A stretch of 37,156 bases of DNA from Methylobacter sp. (GCA_024636505.1 JAGXGY010000008.1:1-37156); one strand, 5' to 3'. Counted from the stretch's first letter, positions 28,474-34,703 are shown. Notes: generated from the letters alone by a model not told the origin. A program made the numbers and translations.

Positions 28474-28662
28474 ATGAAAACAGTTACTTTGAAAATTGAT
28501 GACAGCATAGATGAAAAATTTCTTTGGCTATTAGATCATTTTTCATCAAATGAAATTAAAATTCCGGAACAATCAGAATATATCAATGACGATGATTACC
28601 TAAGATCAATAGATGGCATGGTTCAAAGCATAAGTAAAATTAGAGGGTTTAGATTGGTATAG
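28474..28662 (+). CDS. Orphan type II antitoxin-like protein
   Basis: A 62-residue protein, MKTVTLKIDDSIDEKFLWLL then FSSNEIKI and DDYLRSIDGMVQSISKIRG. It resembles short antitoxins of RelE/ParE-type modules. Such proteins are normally followed closely by a toxin gene, but here no toxin frame follows before the repeat at 28704. It also appears shorter at the C-terminus than is usual. It could be a solitary antitoxin able to neutralise toxins in trans or a relic. Confidence 0.6.
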   Translation: MKTVTLKIDDSIDEKFLWLLDHFSSNEIKIPEQSEYINDDDYLRSIDGMVQSISKIRGFRLV

Positions 28663-28703
28663 ACAAATAGTTTCAAAACAAAGCCCTCTATTCATTGTTT
28701 AAC

Positions 28704-28760
28704 ATTTAACATAAGTGGCCCATTAGGGCCGCCGGAGGAAGCGGGAAACAACCGTGACCC
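28704..28760 (+). repeat. Module-separating repeat, variant with GC-rich tail
   Basis: It has the ATTTAACATAA head of the 50-bp separator repeats, then CCATTAGGGCCGCCGGAGG and GTGACCC instead of the common TATCGGCATCATAAATC tail. A similar variant occurs at 31959. The gap 28663-29258 holds only this repeat and the REP-derived array. Confidence 0.6.
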
Positions 28761-28838
28761 AGGCCACCCTACCCGCTTCGTCAAGCTGAGCTTGAGGGTA
28801 GGCATTCCCAAGCTGGAGCTTGGGAATGAGACAAATCG

Positions 28839-29168
28839 GGTTCCGATGCTCCTGCGTGGGGACCTAATTTGACTCTGGTTCCCATGCTCCTGCGTGGGAA
28901 CCTAATTTGACTCTGGTTCCCATGCTCCTGCGTGGGAACCTGATTTGACTCTGGTTCCGATGCTCCTGCGTGGGAACCTAATTTGACTCTGGTTCCCATG
29001 CTCCTGCGTGGGAACCTAATTTGACTCTGGTTCCGATGCTCCTGCGTGGGAACCTAATTTGACTCTGGTTCCGATGCTCCTGCGTGGGAACCTGATTTGA
29101 CTCTGGTTCCGATGCTCCTGCGTGGGAACCTAATTTGACTCTGGTTCCCATGCTCCTGCGTGGGAACC
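28839..29168. repeat. Tandem array of nine 38-bp units built on a REP palindrome
   Basis: Each unit is a 26-bp hairpin (GGTTCCCATG and CGTGGGAACC around CTCCTG) plus a 12-bp linker TAATTTGACTCT. There are eight full units and a ninth hairpin. Units differ by C or G in the left arm (TTCCCA or TTCCGA), A or G in the linker (TAATT or TGATT), and one substitution in unit 1. A related hairpin (CATTCCCAAGCT/AGCTTGGGAATG) precedes it at about 28802-28828. No coding meaning is supported. Confidence 0.92.
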
Positions 29169-29250
29169 TATGCCGCCGGTATGCTCTTGTGTCCCGTAGG
29201 CATTCCCAGGCGGGAGCATGAGGAATAATGTAACCTGACCCCTTTGTTTG
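29134..29250. repeat. Segment duplicated at about 30926-31056
   Basis: From the last REP unit through CTATGCCGCCGGTATGCTC and GGCATTCCCAGGCGGGAGC to TAATGTAACCTGACCCCTTT, about 117 bp, the sequence is nearly identical to 30926-31056, which has short extra stretches (GGGAATGA and a repeated AATGT). Confidence 0.85.
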
Positions 29251-29258
29251 CCTGCGGC

Positions 29259-29528
29259 TTATAAGATCTTCACCAACGTAGCAACTGCTCCTATTGCAAC
29301 AACCATTAACCCGCCTAATTTGATAATCATGCGCTGTTCCAGTTGAAGCAATCGCGCATCCAGTCTTTCATTTAATCGTTCTTCCATTTGTTTTAGGTCT
29401 TCACGAGTAGCAACTTCTTTCAAATTCAGCTCAAAAACTTCTGCTTCAGCCTCTGCTATCCGTGATTCGGCTCCTGCCGCTTTTAGCCTATTAGCATACT
29501 TTAAGGTATCAAACGTAATTGCAGCCAT
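29259..29528 (-). CDS. DUF1640-like coiled-coil protein, copy 1
   Basis: An 89-residue protein starting MAAITFDTLKYANRLKAAG, continuing with an acidic helix, a coiled coil (EDLKQMEERLNERLDARLLQLEQRM) and a C-terminal membrane helix (GGLMVVAIGAVATLVKIL). This order fits DUF1640-type proteins, whose eukaryotic relatives sit at mitochondrial membranes. The frame is open upstream, but the paralog at 33898-34146 shares MxxITFDTLK, so ATG 29528 is chosen. Function unknown. Confidence 0.72.
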   Translation of the reverse strand: MAAITFDTLKYANRLKAAGAESRIAEAEAEVFELNLKEVATREDLKQMEERLNERLDARLLQLEQRMIIKLGGLMVVAIGAVATLVKIL

Positions 29529-29613
29529 AACCAAATACCCATCAAAAATCACTAAAACCAAAGTATAACACAACAAAAAAACCTATTGATACCCACCGAT
29601 TATTCCTTCACTT

Positions 29614-29663
29614 GATTCAACATAAAAGCAATTATCGGCATCATAAATCAAAGACCTGACCCC
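29614..29663 (+). repeat. 50-bp module-separating repeat (copy 1 of 11)
   Basis: Head GATTCAACATAA, five variable bases, then ATTATCGGCATC and ATAAATCAAAGACCTGACCCC. Other copies begin at 30143, 30769, 31899, 32565, 33105, 33838, 34220, 35424, 36860 and 36999, all in the same orientation. This copy also shares about 45 bp of upstream flank with the one at 30143. Confidence 0.9.
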
Positions 29664-29704
29664 ATTGACTTGGTTTGCGACCCAGTCTACCCGGCTTACA
29701 GCGA

Positions 29705-29782
29705 TTAGCGTGTCGTAATCGCCGGATACAAAAAGGCAATACTTACAACAACCAACGCCAAAATCATCAATAAATTAATCAT
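29705..29782 (-). CDS. 25-aa small membrane protein, second gene of a two-gene module
   Basis: Encodes a single hydrophobic helix, MINLLMILALVVVSIAFLYP then AITTR. AAGGGAT lies about 9 bases upstream. Its start falls one base after the in-frame stop of the neighbouring gene once that gene's frameshift is repaired. The same gene order, with an 8-base overlap, occurs at 34338-34668. Too small for family assignment, but the repeated arrangement supports a real gene. Confidence 0.5.
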   Translation of the reverse strand: MINLLMILALVVVSIAFLYPAITTR

Positions 29783-29783
29783 A

Positions 29784-30012
29784 TCAAATATCCCTTAATT
29801 CAATTAAATGAATTTCTATCTTACGGCTAACGATGATAATCGAAACCGTCAGAACCACCAACAACCAACCCTGAATAAAACAAAAGACCGTTCTGCGCAT
29901 CTAAATACAATTTAGAAACCCCAACAACATCAGCGACCAAAATGGTGATCAATATCTTGAATTGTTCTTTAAGCCAATCCAGTCGAGCCCTAATTTCGTC
30001 CAACTTCGGCAT
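29784..30012 (-). pseudogene. Small membrane protein gene broken by a single-base frameshift
   Basis: As read, translation from ATG 30012 (GGGAAG upstream) gives 61 residues ending at 29827: MPKLDEIRARLDWLKEQFKI, a membrane helix, then a non-membrane-like tail GGSDGFDYHR. Removing one G in the tract around 29852-29862 restores GLVVVVLTVSIIIVSRK and continues IEIHLIELRDI to a stop at 29784, giving 75 residues. The paralog at 34441 is also 75 residues, starts MSKLDRIKAD and ends LIRELEDA. The match in length, both ends and the second membrane helix supports a recent +1 insertion. A sequencing error could look the same. Confidence 0.65.
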
Positions 30013-30142
30013 TACAAATCTTCCCAATCGGTTGTTTTCGTTACATCGTCAAACGGAACGGAGTTTGAAGACTCTTGAAGTTTTCAGTATAACACAACAA
30101 AAAAACGCCATTGACAACTACCCCCGATTATTCCTTCACTTG

Positions 30143-30191
30143 ATTTAACATAAAAGCAATTATCGGCATCATAAATCAAAGACCTGACCCC
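30143..30191 (+). repeat. 50-bp module-separating repeat (copy 2)
   Basis: ATTTAACATAAAAGCAATTA then TCGGCATC and CAAAGACCTGACCCC. Together with 30088-30142 it duplicates 29568-29613 plus copy 1. Confidence 0.9.
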
Positions 30192-30245
30192 TAGCCATTA
30201 GACCCCTAGCCATTACGGAGGGGTATCAATACAAAACCCTTTATG

Positions 30246-30251
30246 TATAAT
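30246..30251 (+). promoter_or_regulatory. Probable -10 box of a toxin-antitoxin operon
   Basis: A consensus TATAAT stands 32 bases before the antitoxin start; the expected -35 position reads GTATCA, a poor match. AGGAG follows at about 30270. Autoregulation by the antitoxin is the rule in such operons. Confidence 0.5.
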
Positions 30252-30282
30252 TACTACCCATTATTCAATAGGAGTTAAATTA

Positions 30283-30501
30283 ATGTCAAAAGCAATAAAA
30301 TTATCTGAAAGTTTAATTAATGATGCTGTCATTAATGGCAAGGCGCAGCATCGAAGCGCACCTAAACAAATAGAGTATTGGGCCAGGATGGGGAAAATAG
30401 CAGATGAAAATCCAGATTTACCATTAACCTTTATTAAAGGTATTTTAACCGGTATAGAAGAAAATAAAGCAGGCGATATATCGGATTATAAATTCGGATG
30501 A
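30283..30501 (+). CDS. ParD-like antitoxin
   Basis: A 72-residue protein, MSKAIKLSESLINDAVINGK then HRSAPKQIEYWARMGKIADENPDLPLTFIKGIL. It matches the ParD-like antitoxin family (ribbon-helix-helix type DNA binding at the N-terminus; C-terminal tail wraps the toxin). ATAGGAG precedes the ATG. Its stop overlaps the toxin start by 4 bases (ATGA), giving tight translational coupling, with the antitoxin made first. The module is bounded by separator repeats at 30143 and 30769. Confidence 0.85.
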   Translation: MSKAIKLSESLINDAVINGKAQHRSAPKQIEYWARMGKIADENPDLPLTFIKGILTGIEENKAGDISDYKFG

Positions 30502-30770
30502 TAGTAAAACAAACCAGCATCTTTAAGCGTCGAGTTAAAAAAATGCATCGTACTGAAAAAGAAGAACTTGATAAAGCGGTTAAAAATATCATCTCTGATC
30601 CATCTATCGGTGAAATGAAAACTGGCGATCTAGCAGGCATCCAAGTGCATAAATATAAGCATAATGCTCAACAATATCTTATTGCCTATGAATATATTGA
30701 TGATGAATTATTGCTCACCTTTATTGAGCATGGGACGCATGAAAATTTTTATCGAGATCTTAAGCATTGA
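30498..30770 (+). CDS. RelE/ParE-family toxin
   Basis: A 90-residue protein, MIVKQTSIFKRRVKKMHRTE, then AGIQVHKYKHNAQQYLIAYEYIDDELLLTFIEHGTHENFYRDLKH. The RelE/ParE fold is clear: basic helical hairpin, then the beta-sheet with YLIAYEY and a final GTHENFYRDL. It may cleave mRNA on the ribosome (RelE-like) or block gyrase (ParE-like); this cannot be settled here. The stop lies at the very edge of the next separator repeat (30769). Confidence 0.85.
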   Translation: MIVKQTSIFKRRVKKMHRTEKEELDKAVKNIISDPSIGEMKTGDLAGIQVHKYKHNAQQYLIAYEYIDDELLLTFIEHGTHENFYRDLKH

Positions 30771-30818
30771 TTTAACATAAAGCTCATTATCGGCATCATA
30801 AACCAAAGACCTGACCCC
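30769..30818 (+). repeat. 50-bp module-separating repeat (copy 3)
   Basis: GATTTAACATAAAGCTCATT then ATCGGCATC, ATAAACCAAAGACCTGACCCC. Its first two bases overlap the toxin stop codon, so module and repeat abut exactly. Confidence 0.9.
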
Positions 30819-30842
30819 GTCTTCCACGACCCCGTCTTCCAC

Positions 30843-31060
30843 CGTCTTCTCATTCCCACGCTCCCGCGTGGGAATGCATAATGTAACCTGACCCCTTTGT
30901 TTTACCTTTGTTTTATTCTTCCGATAATTGACTCTGGTTCCCATGCTCCTGCGTGGGAACCTATGCCGCCGGTATGCTCTTGTGTCCCGTAGGCATTCCC
31001 AGGCGGGAGCATGGGAATGAGGAATAATGTAATGTAACCTGACCCCTTTGTTTTACCTTT
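30843..31060. repeat. Cluster of REP palindromes and TAATGTAACCTGACCCC repeats
   Basis: Holds a REP hairpin (CATTCCCACGCTC/GCGTGGGAATG, about 30848-30878), TAATGTAACCTGACCCCTTT at about 30880 and again at 31030, a REP unit of the 38-bp array type and the duplicated segment of 29134. Bases 30895-30928 also duplicate the last 20 bases of the small gene at 31064 with its downstream flank. Confidence 0.8.
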
Positions 31061-31063
31061 GTT

Positions 31064-31153
31064 TTATTCTTCCGATAATTTATAAACAGCAAACAACATC
31101 AAAGCAGCTATCAACACGGCAATACCAATAATTACAACCAAACCTATATTCAT
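31064..31153 (-). CDS. 29-aa small membrane protein
   Basis: One hydrophobic helix with a short charged tail: MNIGLVVIIGIAVLIAALML then FAVYKLSEE. A strong AAGGAG lies 8 bases before the ATG at 31153, the best ribosome binding site among the tiny genes here, which argues for translation. It resembles the second gene of the two-gene membrane modules at 29705 and 34338, but no first-gene partner is present upstream. The end of the gene is duplicated at 30909-30928. Confidence 0.55.
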   Translation of the reverse strand: MNIGLVVIIGIAVLIAALMLFAVYKLSEE

Positions 31154-31301
31154 AGTTATAACTCCTTAATCTCTTTTGTTCTCTGAGAAATTTTCCTGGT
31201 TCCCACGCACGCTGGAGCATGGGAACCAGGAAATGTAACCTGACCCCATTTTTTTTTGACCCCATTTTTTTCTTGGTTTTGAAAAATTAGCGAAGGCATT
31301 G

Positions 31302-31360
31302 TTGAATAAAATTGAATATTAATGAATAATAATGCTTCGTAATAAAAACGAACCATTATT
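31302..31360 (+). promoter_or_regulatory. Promoter and candidate operator of a toxin-antitoxin operon
   Basis: TTGAAT (31302-31307), 17 bases, AATAAT (31325-31330) form a plausible sigma-70 promoter. An inverted repeat AATAATG (31328-31334) / CATTATT (31354-31360) overlaps the -10 box and ends just before the ribosome binding site TAGGAG, a suitable place for antitoxin autorepression. Confidence 0.5.
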
Positions 31361-31371
31361 TAGGAGTAGAA

Positions 31372-31608
31372 ATGAAAACAGTGACCATGCGTGTAAATGA
31401 AAGCGTTTATGAAATGATTCGCCAAGCTGCTGATGGACAAAAGAGGAATATTTCCAATTTTGTTGAGTTTGCAACTTTACAATATTTAACATCATCTCAA
31501 TATATTGACCAAGCTGAGATGAGTGATATTCTCAATGATAAATCTTTGGTAGAAAATTTAACATCAGGGTTACAAGATGTAAAAAATGGAGACTACACCC
31601 TTGTCTAA
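31372..31608 (+). CDS. Ribbon-helix-helix-like antitoxin
   Basis: A 78-residue protein: MKTVTMRVNESVYEMIRQAA, then KRNISNFVEFATLQYLTSSQ and a C-terminal LTSGLQDVKNGDYTLV. The N-terminus has the strand-helix-helix look of CopG/RHH antitoxins. TAGGAG lies 8 bases before the ATG. It overlaps the toxin gene by 23 bases in another frame, which ties translation of the two together. Confidence 0.78.
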   Translation: MKTVTMRVNESVYEMIRQAADGQKRNISNFVEFATLQYLTSSQYIDQAEMSDILNDKSLVENLTSGLQDVKNGDYTLV

Positions 31609-31870
31609 TTTTCAGATTGTGGAAACCAAGACCTTTCAAAAAGTAAAAATAAAACTAGACGCTAAGCTTTACAAGAATATAAAAGAGATTATTTATCCAC
31701 AATTGAAACAAAATCCATTTTTTGGGAACAACATAAAAAAACTTAAAGGGGAGTTTGAAGGAATTTATCGTTATCGTTTTGGTAATTACCGTTTGTTCTA
31801 TCTGATAGAAAAAGAAAAAGTTATCGTCGCTATTTTGGATGTTAAACATCGCCAAAAGGCTTATGATTAA
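31586..31870 (+). CDS. RelE-family toxin
   Basis: A 94-residue protein of the RelE/ParE superfamily. The core is KLKGEFEGIYRYRFGNYRLFYLIEKEKVIVAILDVKHRQKAYD: the family's YRYRFGNYRLFY strand pair and the C-terminal VKHRQKAY with the catalytic-type basic residues (H, R, K, Y) typical of mRNA interferases. The start may be ATG 31586 or a later codon near LSNFQIVETK. The region between this gene and the preceding tiny gene contains the promoter/operator; the separator repeat follows 29 bases after the stop. Confidence 0.85.
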   Translation: METTPLSNFQIVETKTFQKVKIKLDAKLYKNIKEIIYPQLKQNPFFGNNIKKLKGEFEGIYRYRFGNYRLFYLIEKEKVIVAILDVKHRQKAYD

Positions 31871-31898
31871 AAAATAGATCCAAATCAAAATATAACAA

Positions 31899-31947
31899 AT
31901 TTCACATAAAACCCATTATCGGCATCATAAATCAAAGACCTGACCCC
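31899..31947 (+). repeat. 50-bp module-separating repeat (copy 4)
   Basis: ATTTCACATAAAACCCATTA then TCGGCATC, CAAAGACCTGACCCC. It is followed after 11 bases by a variant repeat at 31959. Confidence 0.9.
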
Positions 31948-31958
31948 GTGACCCCCCT

Positions 31959-32052
31959 GATTTAACATAAGCGCCATTAGACGCCGCGCGAGGAAGCGGG
32001 AAAAAAGGAGAAAAGAGGAAGAAAACAGCGGGGTTCAATCGAGCCTGACCCC
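31959..32052 (+). repeat. Hybrid separator repeat with GC-rich middle and CAATCGAGC tail
   Basis: Head GATTTAACATAAGCGCCATTA, a middle ACGCCGCGCGAGGAAGCGGG with an A/G-rich run, then TTCAATCGAGCCTGACCCCA. The tail recurs at about 28388 and 37069. It shows that the head and the CTGACCCC core can be joined by different middles. Confidence 0.7.
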
Positions 32053-32066
32053 ATTAGTTGCCCGCG

Positions 32067-32255
32067 TTACGCAGCTCTTTGCGAAGGCTCCATGGATGAT
32101 CGTTTGCTAACATACAAAATTTCAAAACCCAAAAGACGCCCTTGTTTATCAAAATCGGCGATGATCCCTGGTTCAATTTCCTCGGTTCGTTCAACAGTAC
32201 CTTCAATCAATTCAAGATATGCTGCATCCGCATGGGGGTCGAATTCAATTTTCAT
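32067..32255 (-). CDS. DUF2283 protein
   Basis: A 62-residue protein, MKIEFDPHADAAYLELIEGT, then EEIEPGIIADFDKQGRLLGFEIL. This is the DUF2283 pattern: a small beta-protein with D-x-x-x-D-x-x-Y at the front and G-x-I-x-D-x-D followed by GIEIL-like. DUF2283 genes usually stand next to DUF4258 genes, as here, and the pair is suspected to be toxin-antitoxin-like. ATG overlaps the stop of the DUF4258 gene by 4 bases. Confidence 0.85.
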   Translation of the reverse strand: MKIEFDPHADAAYLELIEGTVERTEEIEPGIIADFDKQGRLLGFEILYVSKRSSMEPSQRAA

Positions 32256-32500
32256 AAGTCTTTTACCTCATCATCAAAATAGGCAGTTACAATCGCTACC
32301 GGGATAACTGTTTCATTATAAATTACACGCAATACCCGAAAACCACACTCAGCAATGGGTCGTAAAACATGAACCAAAGTGGCATCGTCCCTATCAGATT
32401 CCATTCTTGCAGGATAAGCCAAAGTCTCCTCAATCCAACTAAAGCAAATCCGCCGTTTTGCGATTCGTTTTTTCGCATGATCAGTTAACAAATATTCCAT
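32252..32500 (-). CDS. DUF4258 protein (candidate toxin-like partner of DUF2283)
   Basis: An 82-residue protein from MEYLLTDHAKKRIAKRRICF, containing the family's H-A-x-x-R-x-x-x-R motif near the N-terminus, then ARMESDRDDATLVHVLRPIAE and LRVIYNETVIPVAIVTAYFD. DUF4258 is a small basic fold related to RelE/BrnT-like proteins. The frame is open to a TTG at 32536, but ATG 32500 begins the conserved part; neither has a clear ribosome binding site, so the start is uncertain. The four-base overlap with DUF2283 implies an operon. Confidence 0.8.
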   Translation of the reverse strand: MEYLLTDHAKKRIAKRRICFSWIEETLAYPARMESDRDDATLVHVLRPIAECGFRVLRVIYNETVIPVAIVTAYFDDEVKDL

Positions 32501-32564
32501 ATTATCAATAGTTACACCATTCACTGCAAAATACAAATCAAATATCAGCTAAAAGGCTCAATTA

Positions 32565-32614
32565 ATTTAACATAACCTCCCATTATCGGCATCATAAATC
32601 AAAGACCTGACCCC
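32565..32614 (+). repeat. 50-bp module-separating repeat (copy 5)
   Basis: ATTTAACATAACCTCCCATT then ATCGGCATC, CAAAGACCTGACCCC, followed by an extra GTGACCCCGTC. The variable block is one base longer than in the other copies. Confidence 0.9.
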
Positions 32615-32631
32615 GTGACCCCGTCTTCTTT

Positions 32632-33012
32632 CTATGCTGCCAGACGTAGCACCGCAACAATTAAACCGCCAATCGCCAGTAATGTGCCGAAACTCCAGCG
32701 CATCAACAATTTTATTTCATTATGCAGCCCCATAATCTCCTGATGCTGCTGCTCAAAACGCTTATCTACCTGCTCAAAACGCTTATCTACCTGTTCAAAA
32801 CGCTTATCTACCTGTTCAAAACGCTTTTCCATCTGCTTGAAGCCTTCAATCATCAGCTCTCGCTGATGCCTCAACTCTTCTTCCACGCGGATGGTTCTTT
32901 CCCGCAAATCCAGTTCATAACGCACATTAGCATTTAACGTTTCCGGTGTCTCGGATAACGCTTTTTTGATGAGCCACTGAATTTGATCAATATCTTCTTG
33001 TGCTAAAGCCAT
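32632..33012 (-). CDS. Heptad-repeat coiled-coil membrane-anchored protein, copy 2
   Basis: A 126-residue paralog of the protein at 27796-28260: identical start MALAQEDIDQIQWLIKKALS, the same ERTIRVEEEL region, and the same C-terminal membrane helix RWSFGTLLAIGGLIVAVLRL. It has only four or five KRFEQVD heptads against about ten in copy 1, and the heptads here are more uniform (VDKRFEQ). The ends are nearly identical between copies, so the difference is repeat expansion or loss. ATG 33012 is chosen over the TTG at 33021 by the match with copy 1. Flanked by separator repeats. Confidence 0.75.
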   Translation of the reverse strand: MALAQEDIDQIQWLIKKALSETPETLNANVRYELDLRERTIRVEEELRHQRELMIEGFKQMEKRFEQVDKRFEQVDKRFEQVDKRFEQQHQEIMGLHNEIKLLMRWSFGTLLAIGGLIVAVLRLAA

Positions 33013-33104
33013 TTTTAACAACCTTTTATACCTGTTTACAGATGATCAAAACTATACCATAAACATTCAAAGAATAAATATTGGTTTTTCATCGAGCCGG
33101 GCTA

Positions 33105-33153
33105 ATTTAACATAAGCGCCATTACTGGAATCATAAATCAAAGACCTGACCCC
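33105..33153 (+). repeat. 50-bp module-separating repeat (copy 6)
   Basis: ATTTAACATAAGCGCCATTA then CTGGAATCATAAATC, AAAGACCTGACCCC. The CTGGAATC form (in place of TCGGCATC) is shared with copy 8 at 34220. Confidence 0.9.
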
Positions 33154-33234
33154 GTATTCACTTTCTTAGACCTTGCGACTCCCCGAGTTTTTTTATTCTT
33201 GGCTACACAGGGAATGCAATTTCTGGTAGTGACG

Positions 33235-33762
33235 TTACAGTACAGTCAAATGCTCACTACTTTCGGTATGAACCAGATCGCCACTACGTTGCAGTACAAA
33301 ATAACCACGCCTTAACGCTTCCCTTTTGGCAGCATCGTTAATGTGGAAGGAGGCAATTGCACCATACTGCTTGTAATTCTGATAAATTGGAAACAGCTGC
33401 TTAAAATGCTTCATCTTACGGTCTAACTTATCCAGATCGTTTTCGTGCGCTTTATATTTGACTTCAACAATGCCGATGGCATCACCATTGGTCATCACCA
33501 AATCATATTCTTCTTGAATTTGACCACGATGTTTTTCCATGCTCTTTACCACGTCATCAAAATGGATAGAACCCAAGTGATTGTCTTTTATCAGGCTTTG
33601 AAAAAAGAACTCTTCGGCTACATCACCTTGATTATTGGTTACATTGCCCAACGTAATACCGATACGTTCCAGCTTTTCATCGGTACGCTTCATTTGCTCA
33701 TCAGTACGGTCTTGTGCAACAGCAAGACTTGCCACCAATGCTTTCAATTCATCATCAGTCAT
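33235..33762 (-). CDS. Coiled-coil protein with PD-(D/E)XK-like nuclease domain, copy 1
   Basis: A 175-residue protein. Residues 1-45 are a helical, charged segment (MTDDELKALVASLAVAQ, then RTDEQMKRTDEKLERI). The rest has GDVAEEFFFQSLIKD, EEYDLVMTNGDAIGIVEVKYKA: an early glutamate, then D and E-x-K spaced as in PD-(D/E)XK nucleases, ending AIASFHINDAAKREALRRGYFVLQRSGD. This fits DUF3782-type proteins. Nuclease activity is inferred; the target is unknown. ATG 33762 with GGGAGAAG upstream is preferred over 33813. A close paralog lies at 35509. Confidence 0.78.
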   Translation of the reverse strand: MTDDELKALVASLAVAQDRTDEQMKRTDEKLERIGITLGNVTNNQGDVAEEFFFQSLIKDNHLGSIHFDDVVKSMEKHRGQIQEEYDLVMTNGDAIGIVEVKYKAHENDLDKLDRKMKHFKQLFPIYQNYKQYGAIASFHINDAAKREALRRGYFVLQRSGDLVHTESSEHLTVL

Positions 33763-33837
33763 ATTCTTCTCCCGATATTCAATGCTGAGAATTTTAGCAT
33801 AGTAAAACGCCACTCACGCGTAAACAGCAACAAAAAA

Positions 33838-33886
33838 ATTTAACATAAACTAGATTATCGGCATCATAAATCAAAGACCTGACCCC
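33838..33886 (+). repeat. 50-bp module-separating repeat (copy 7)
   Basis: ATTTAACATAAACTAGATTA then TCGGCATC, CAAAGACCTGACCCC, followed by a T-run. Confidence 0.9.
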
Positions 33887-33897
33887 ATTTTTTTTCT

Positions 33898-34146
33898 CTA
33901 AAGCAGCTTTACCAGTGCGGCAACAATACCGATGGACAAGGCCATGAGAGCGCCTAGTTTGATGATTAGGCGCTGCTCAAGATCGCGCATTTCACGGTGC
34001 ATGTCTTCTTTAGTCACCAAGTCCTTGAGATTGACTTCTAGCACCTCGGACAACGCCACAGCCTCAGCTTCCGCTTGTGCAGGTGGAACACCGGCTGCCT
34101 TAAGGGTATTGGCAAATTTCAAGGTATCGAATGTAATCGTTGTCAT
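33898..34146 (-). CDS. DUF1640-like coiled-coil protein, copy 2
   Basis: An 82-residue protein, MTTITFDTLKFANTLKAAGV, then an alanine/glutamate-rich helix, a short coiled coil (MHREMRDLEQRLIIK) and the membrane helix LGALMALSIGIVAALVKLL. Paralog of 29259-29528, sharing both ends. The frame is open to 34257, but that extension is translated separator repeat (MIYDSSNELYVKS) and is not real. Function unknown. Confidence 0.75.
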   Translation of the reverse strand: MTTITFDTLKFANTLKAAGVPPAQAEAEAVALSEVLEVNLKDLVTKEDMHREMRDLEQRLIIKLGALMALSIGIVAALVKLL

Positions 34147-34219
34147 AACACATAACAAACCCCAGCAAAGTATAAATTGCCTGTAGTATACCAAATAATT
34201 AAAGTAGCAAAGCTCAATT

Positions 34220-34269
34220 GATTTAACATAAAGCTCATTACTGGAATCATAAATCAAAGACCTGACCCC
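34220..34269 (+). repeat. 50-bp module-separating repeat (copy 8)
   Basis: GATTTAACATAAAGCTCATT then ACTGGAATCATAAATC, AAAGACCTGACCCC. It lies directly upstream (minus strand) of the DUF1640-like gene. Confidence 0.9.
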
Positions 34270-34337
34270 GTATTCTGTTCTTTTTCCTAACGCGAATCCA
34301 CCCTACGCGGTGATCCGCCGTACGGCCGTCTTTTGAT

Positions 34338-34448
34338 TTAGTGATTTCTCATATGTTTCTTAAACTCATAATACGAGTCCCACGCCAAATAGCCAATAAA
34401 CACAACAAATACCAAACCCATAATAAACATAACAAGTGAATTAAGCAT
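34338..34448 (-). CDS. 36-aa small membrane protein, second gene of a two-gene module
   Basis: MLNSLVMFIMGLVFVVFIGY, then LAWDSYYEFKKHMRNH: one membrane helix and a basic, aromatic tail. The start codon lies inside the end of the 75-residue gene (ATGCTTAA, 8-base overlap), so its translation depends on the upstream gene. The same order occurs, in broken form, at 29705-30012. Topology resembles hydrophobic type I toxins or small subunits, but there is no direct evidence of function. Confidence 0.55.
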   Translation of the reverse strand: MLNSLVMFIMGLVFVVFIGYLAWDSYYEFKKHMRNH

Positions 34449-34668
34449 CTTCCAACTCCCTAATTAAATTCTTAATAAAACGATACTGAAAAACGCCAAA
34501 TATTGCTGCCCCCATAACACCTGAAAGTGCTAGCAATAAAATGAATAAAGGGACATTTAAAAAGTTTGAAGCAGACCAACCAATCAACCCAACAATTACG
34601 GCGAGCGCAGCAAAAAACATTTTCTCATGAAAAGAAATATCAGCTTTTATTCTATCTAATTTGCTCAT
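34441..34668 (-). CDS. 75-aa two-helix membrane protein, first gene of a two-gene module
   Basis: MSKLDRIKADISFHEKMFFA, then two membrane segments (about residues 18-37 and 41-60) and a charged end IKNLIRELEDA. It is the intact counterpart of the frameshifted gene at 29784-30012, with which it shares the MxKLDxIxA start, topology and a IELxD-like end. No clear ribosome binding site precedes the ATG. No known family. Confidence 0.6.
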   Translation of the reverse strand: MSKLDRIKADISFHEKMFFAALAVIVGLIGWSASNFLNVPLFILLLALSGVMGAAIFGVFQYRFIKNLIRELEDA

Positions 34669-34703
34669 AGGTAAATACTACACCATTAAAAATACACTGT
34701 CAG

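Noticed and set aside
28781..28999. 72-residue minus-strand frame across the REP array
   Set aside because: It is the translation of tandem repeats (MGTRVKLGSHAG-type) with no independent coding evidence.
28839..29168. CRISPR array
   Set aside because: Repeats and the 12-base linkers are both nearly identical between units; there are no unique spacers and no cas genes.
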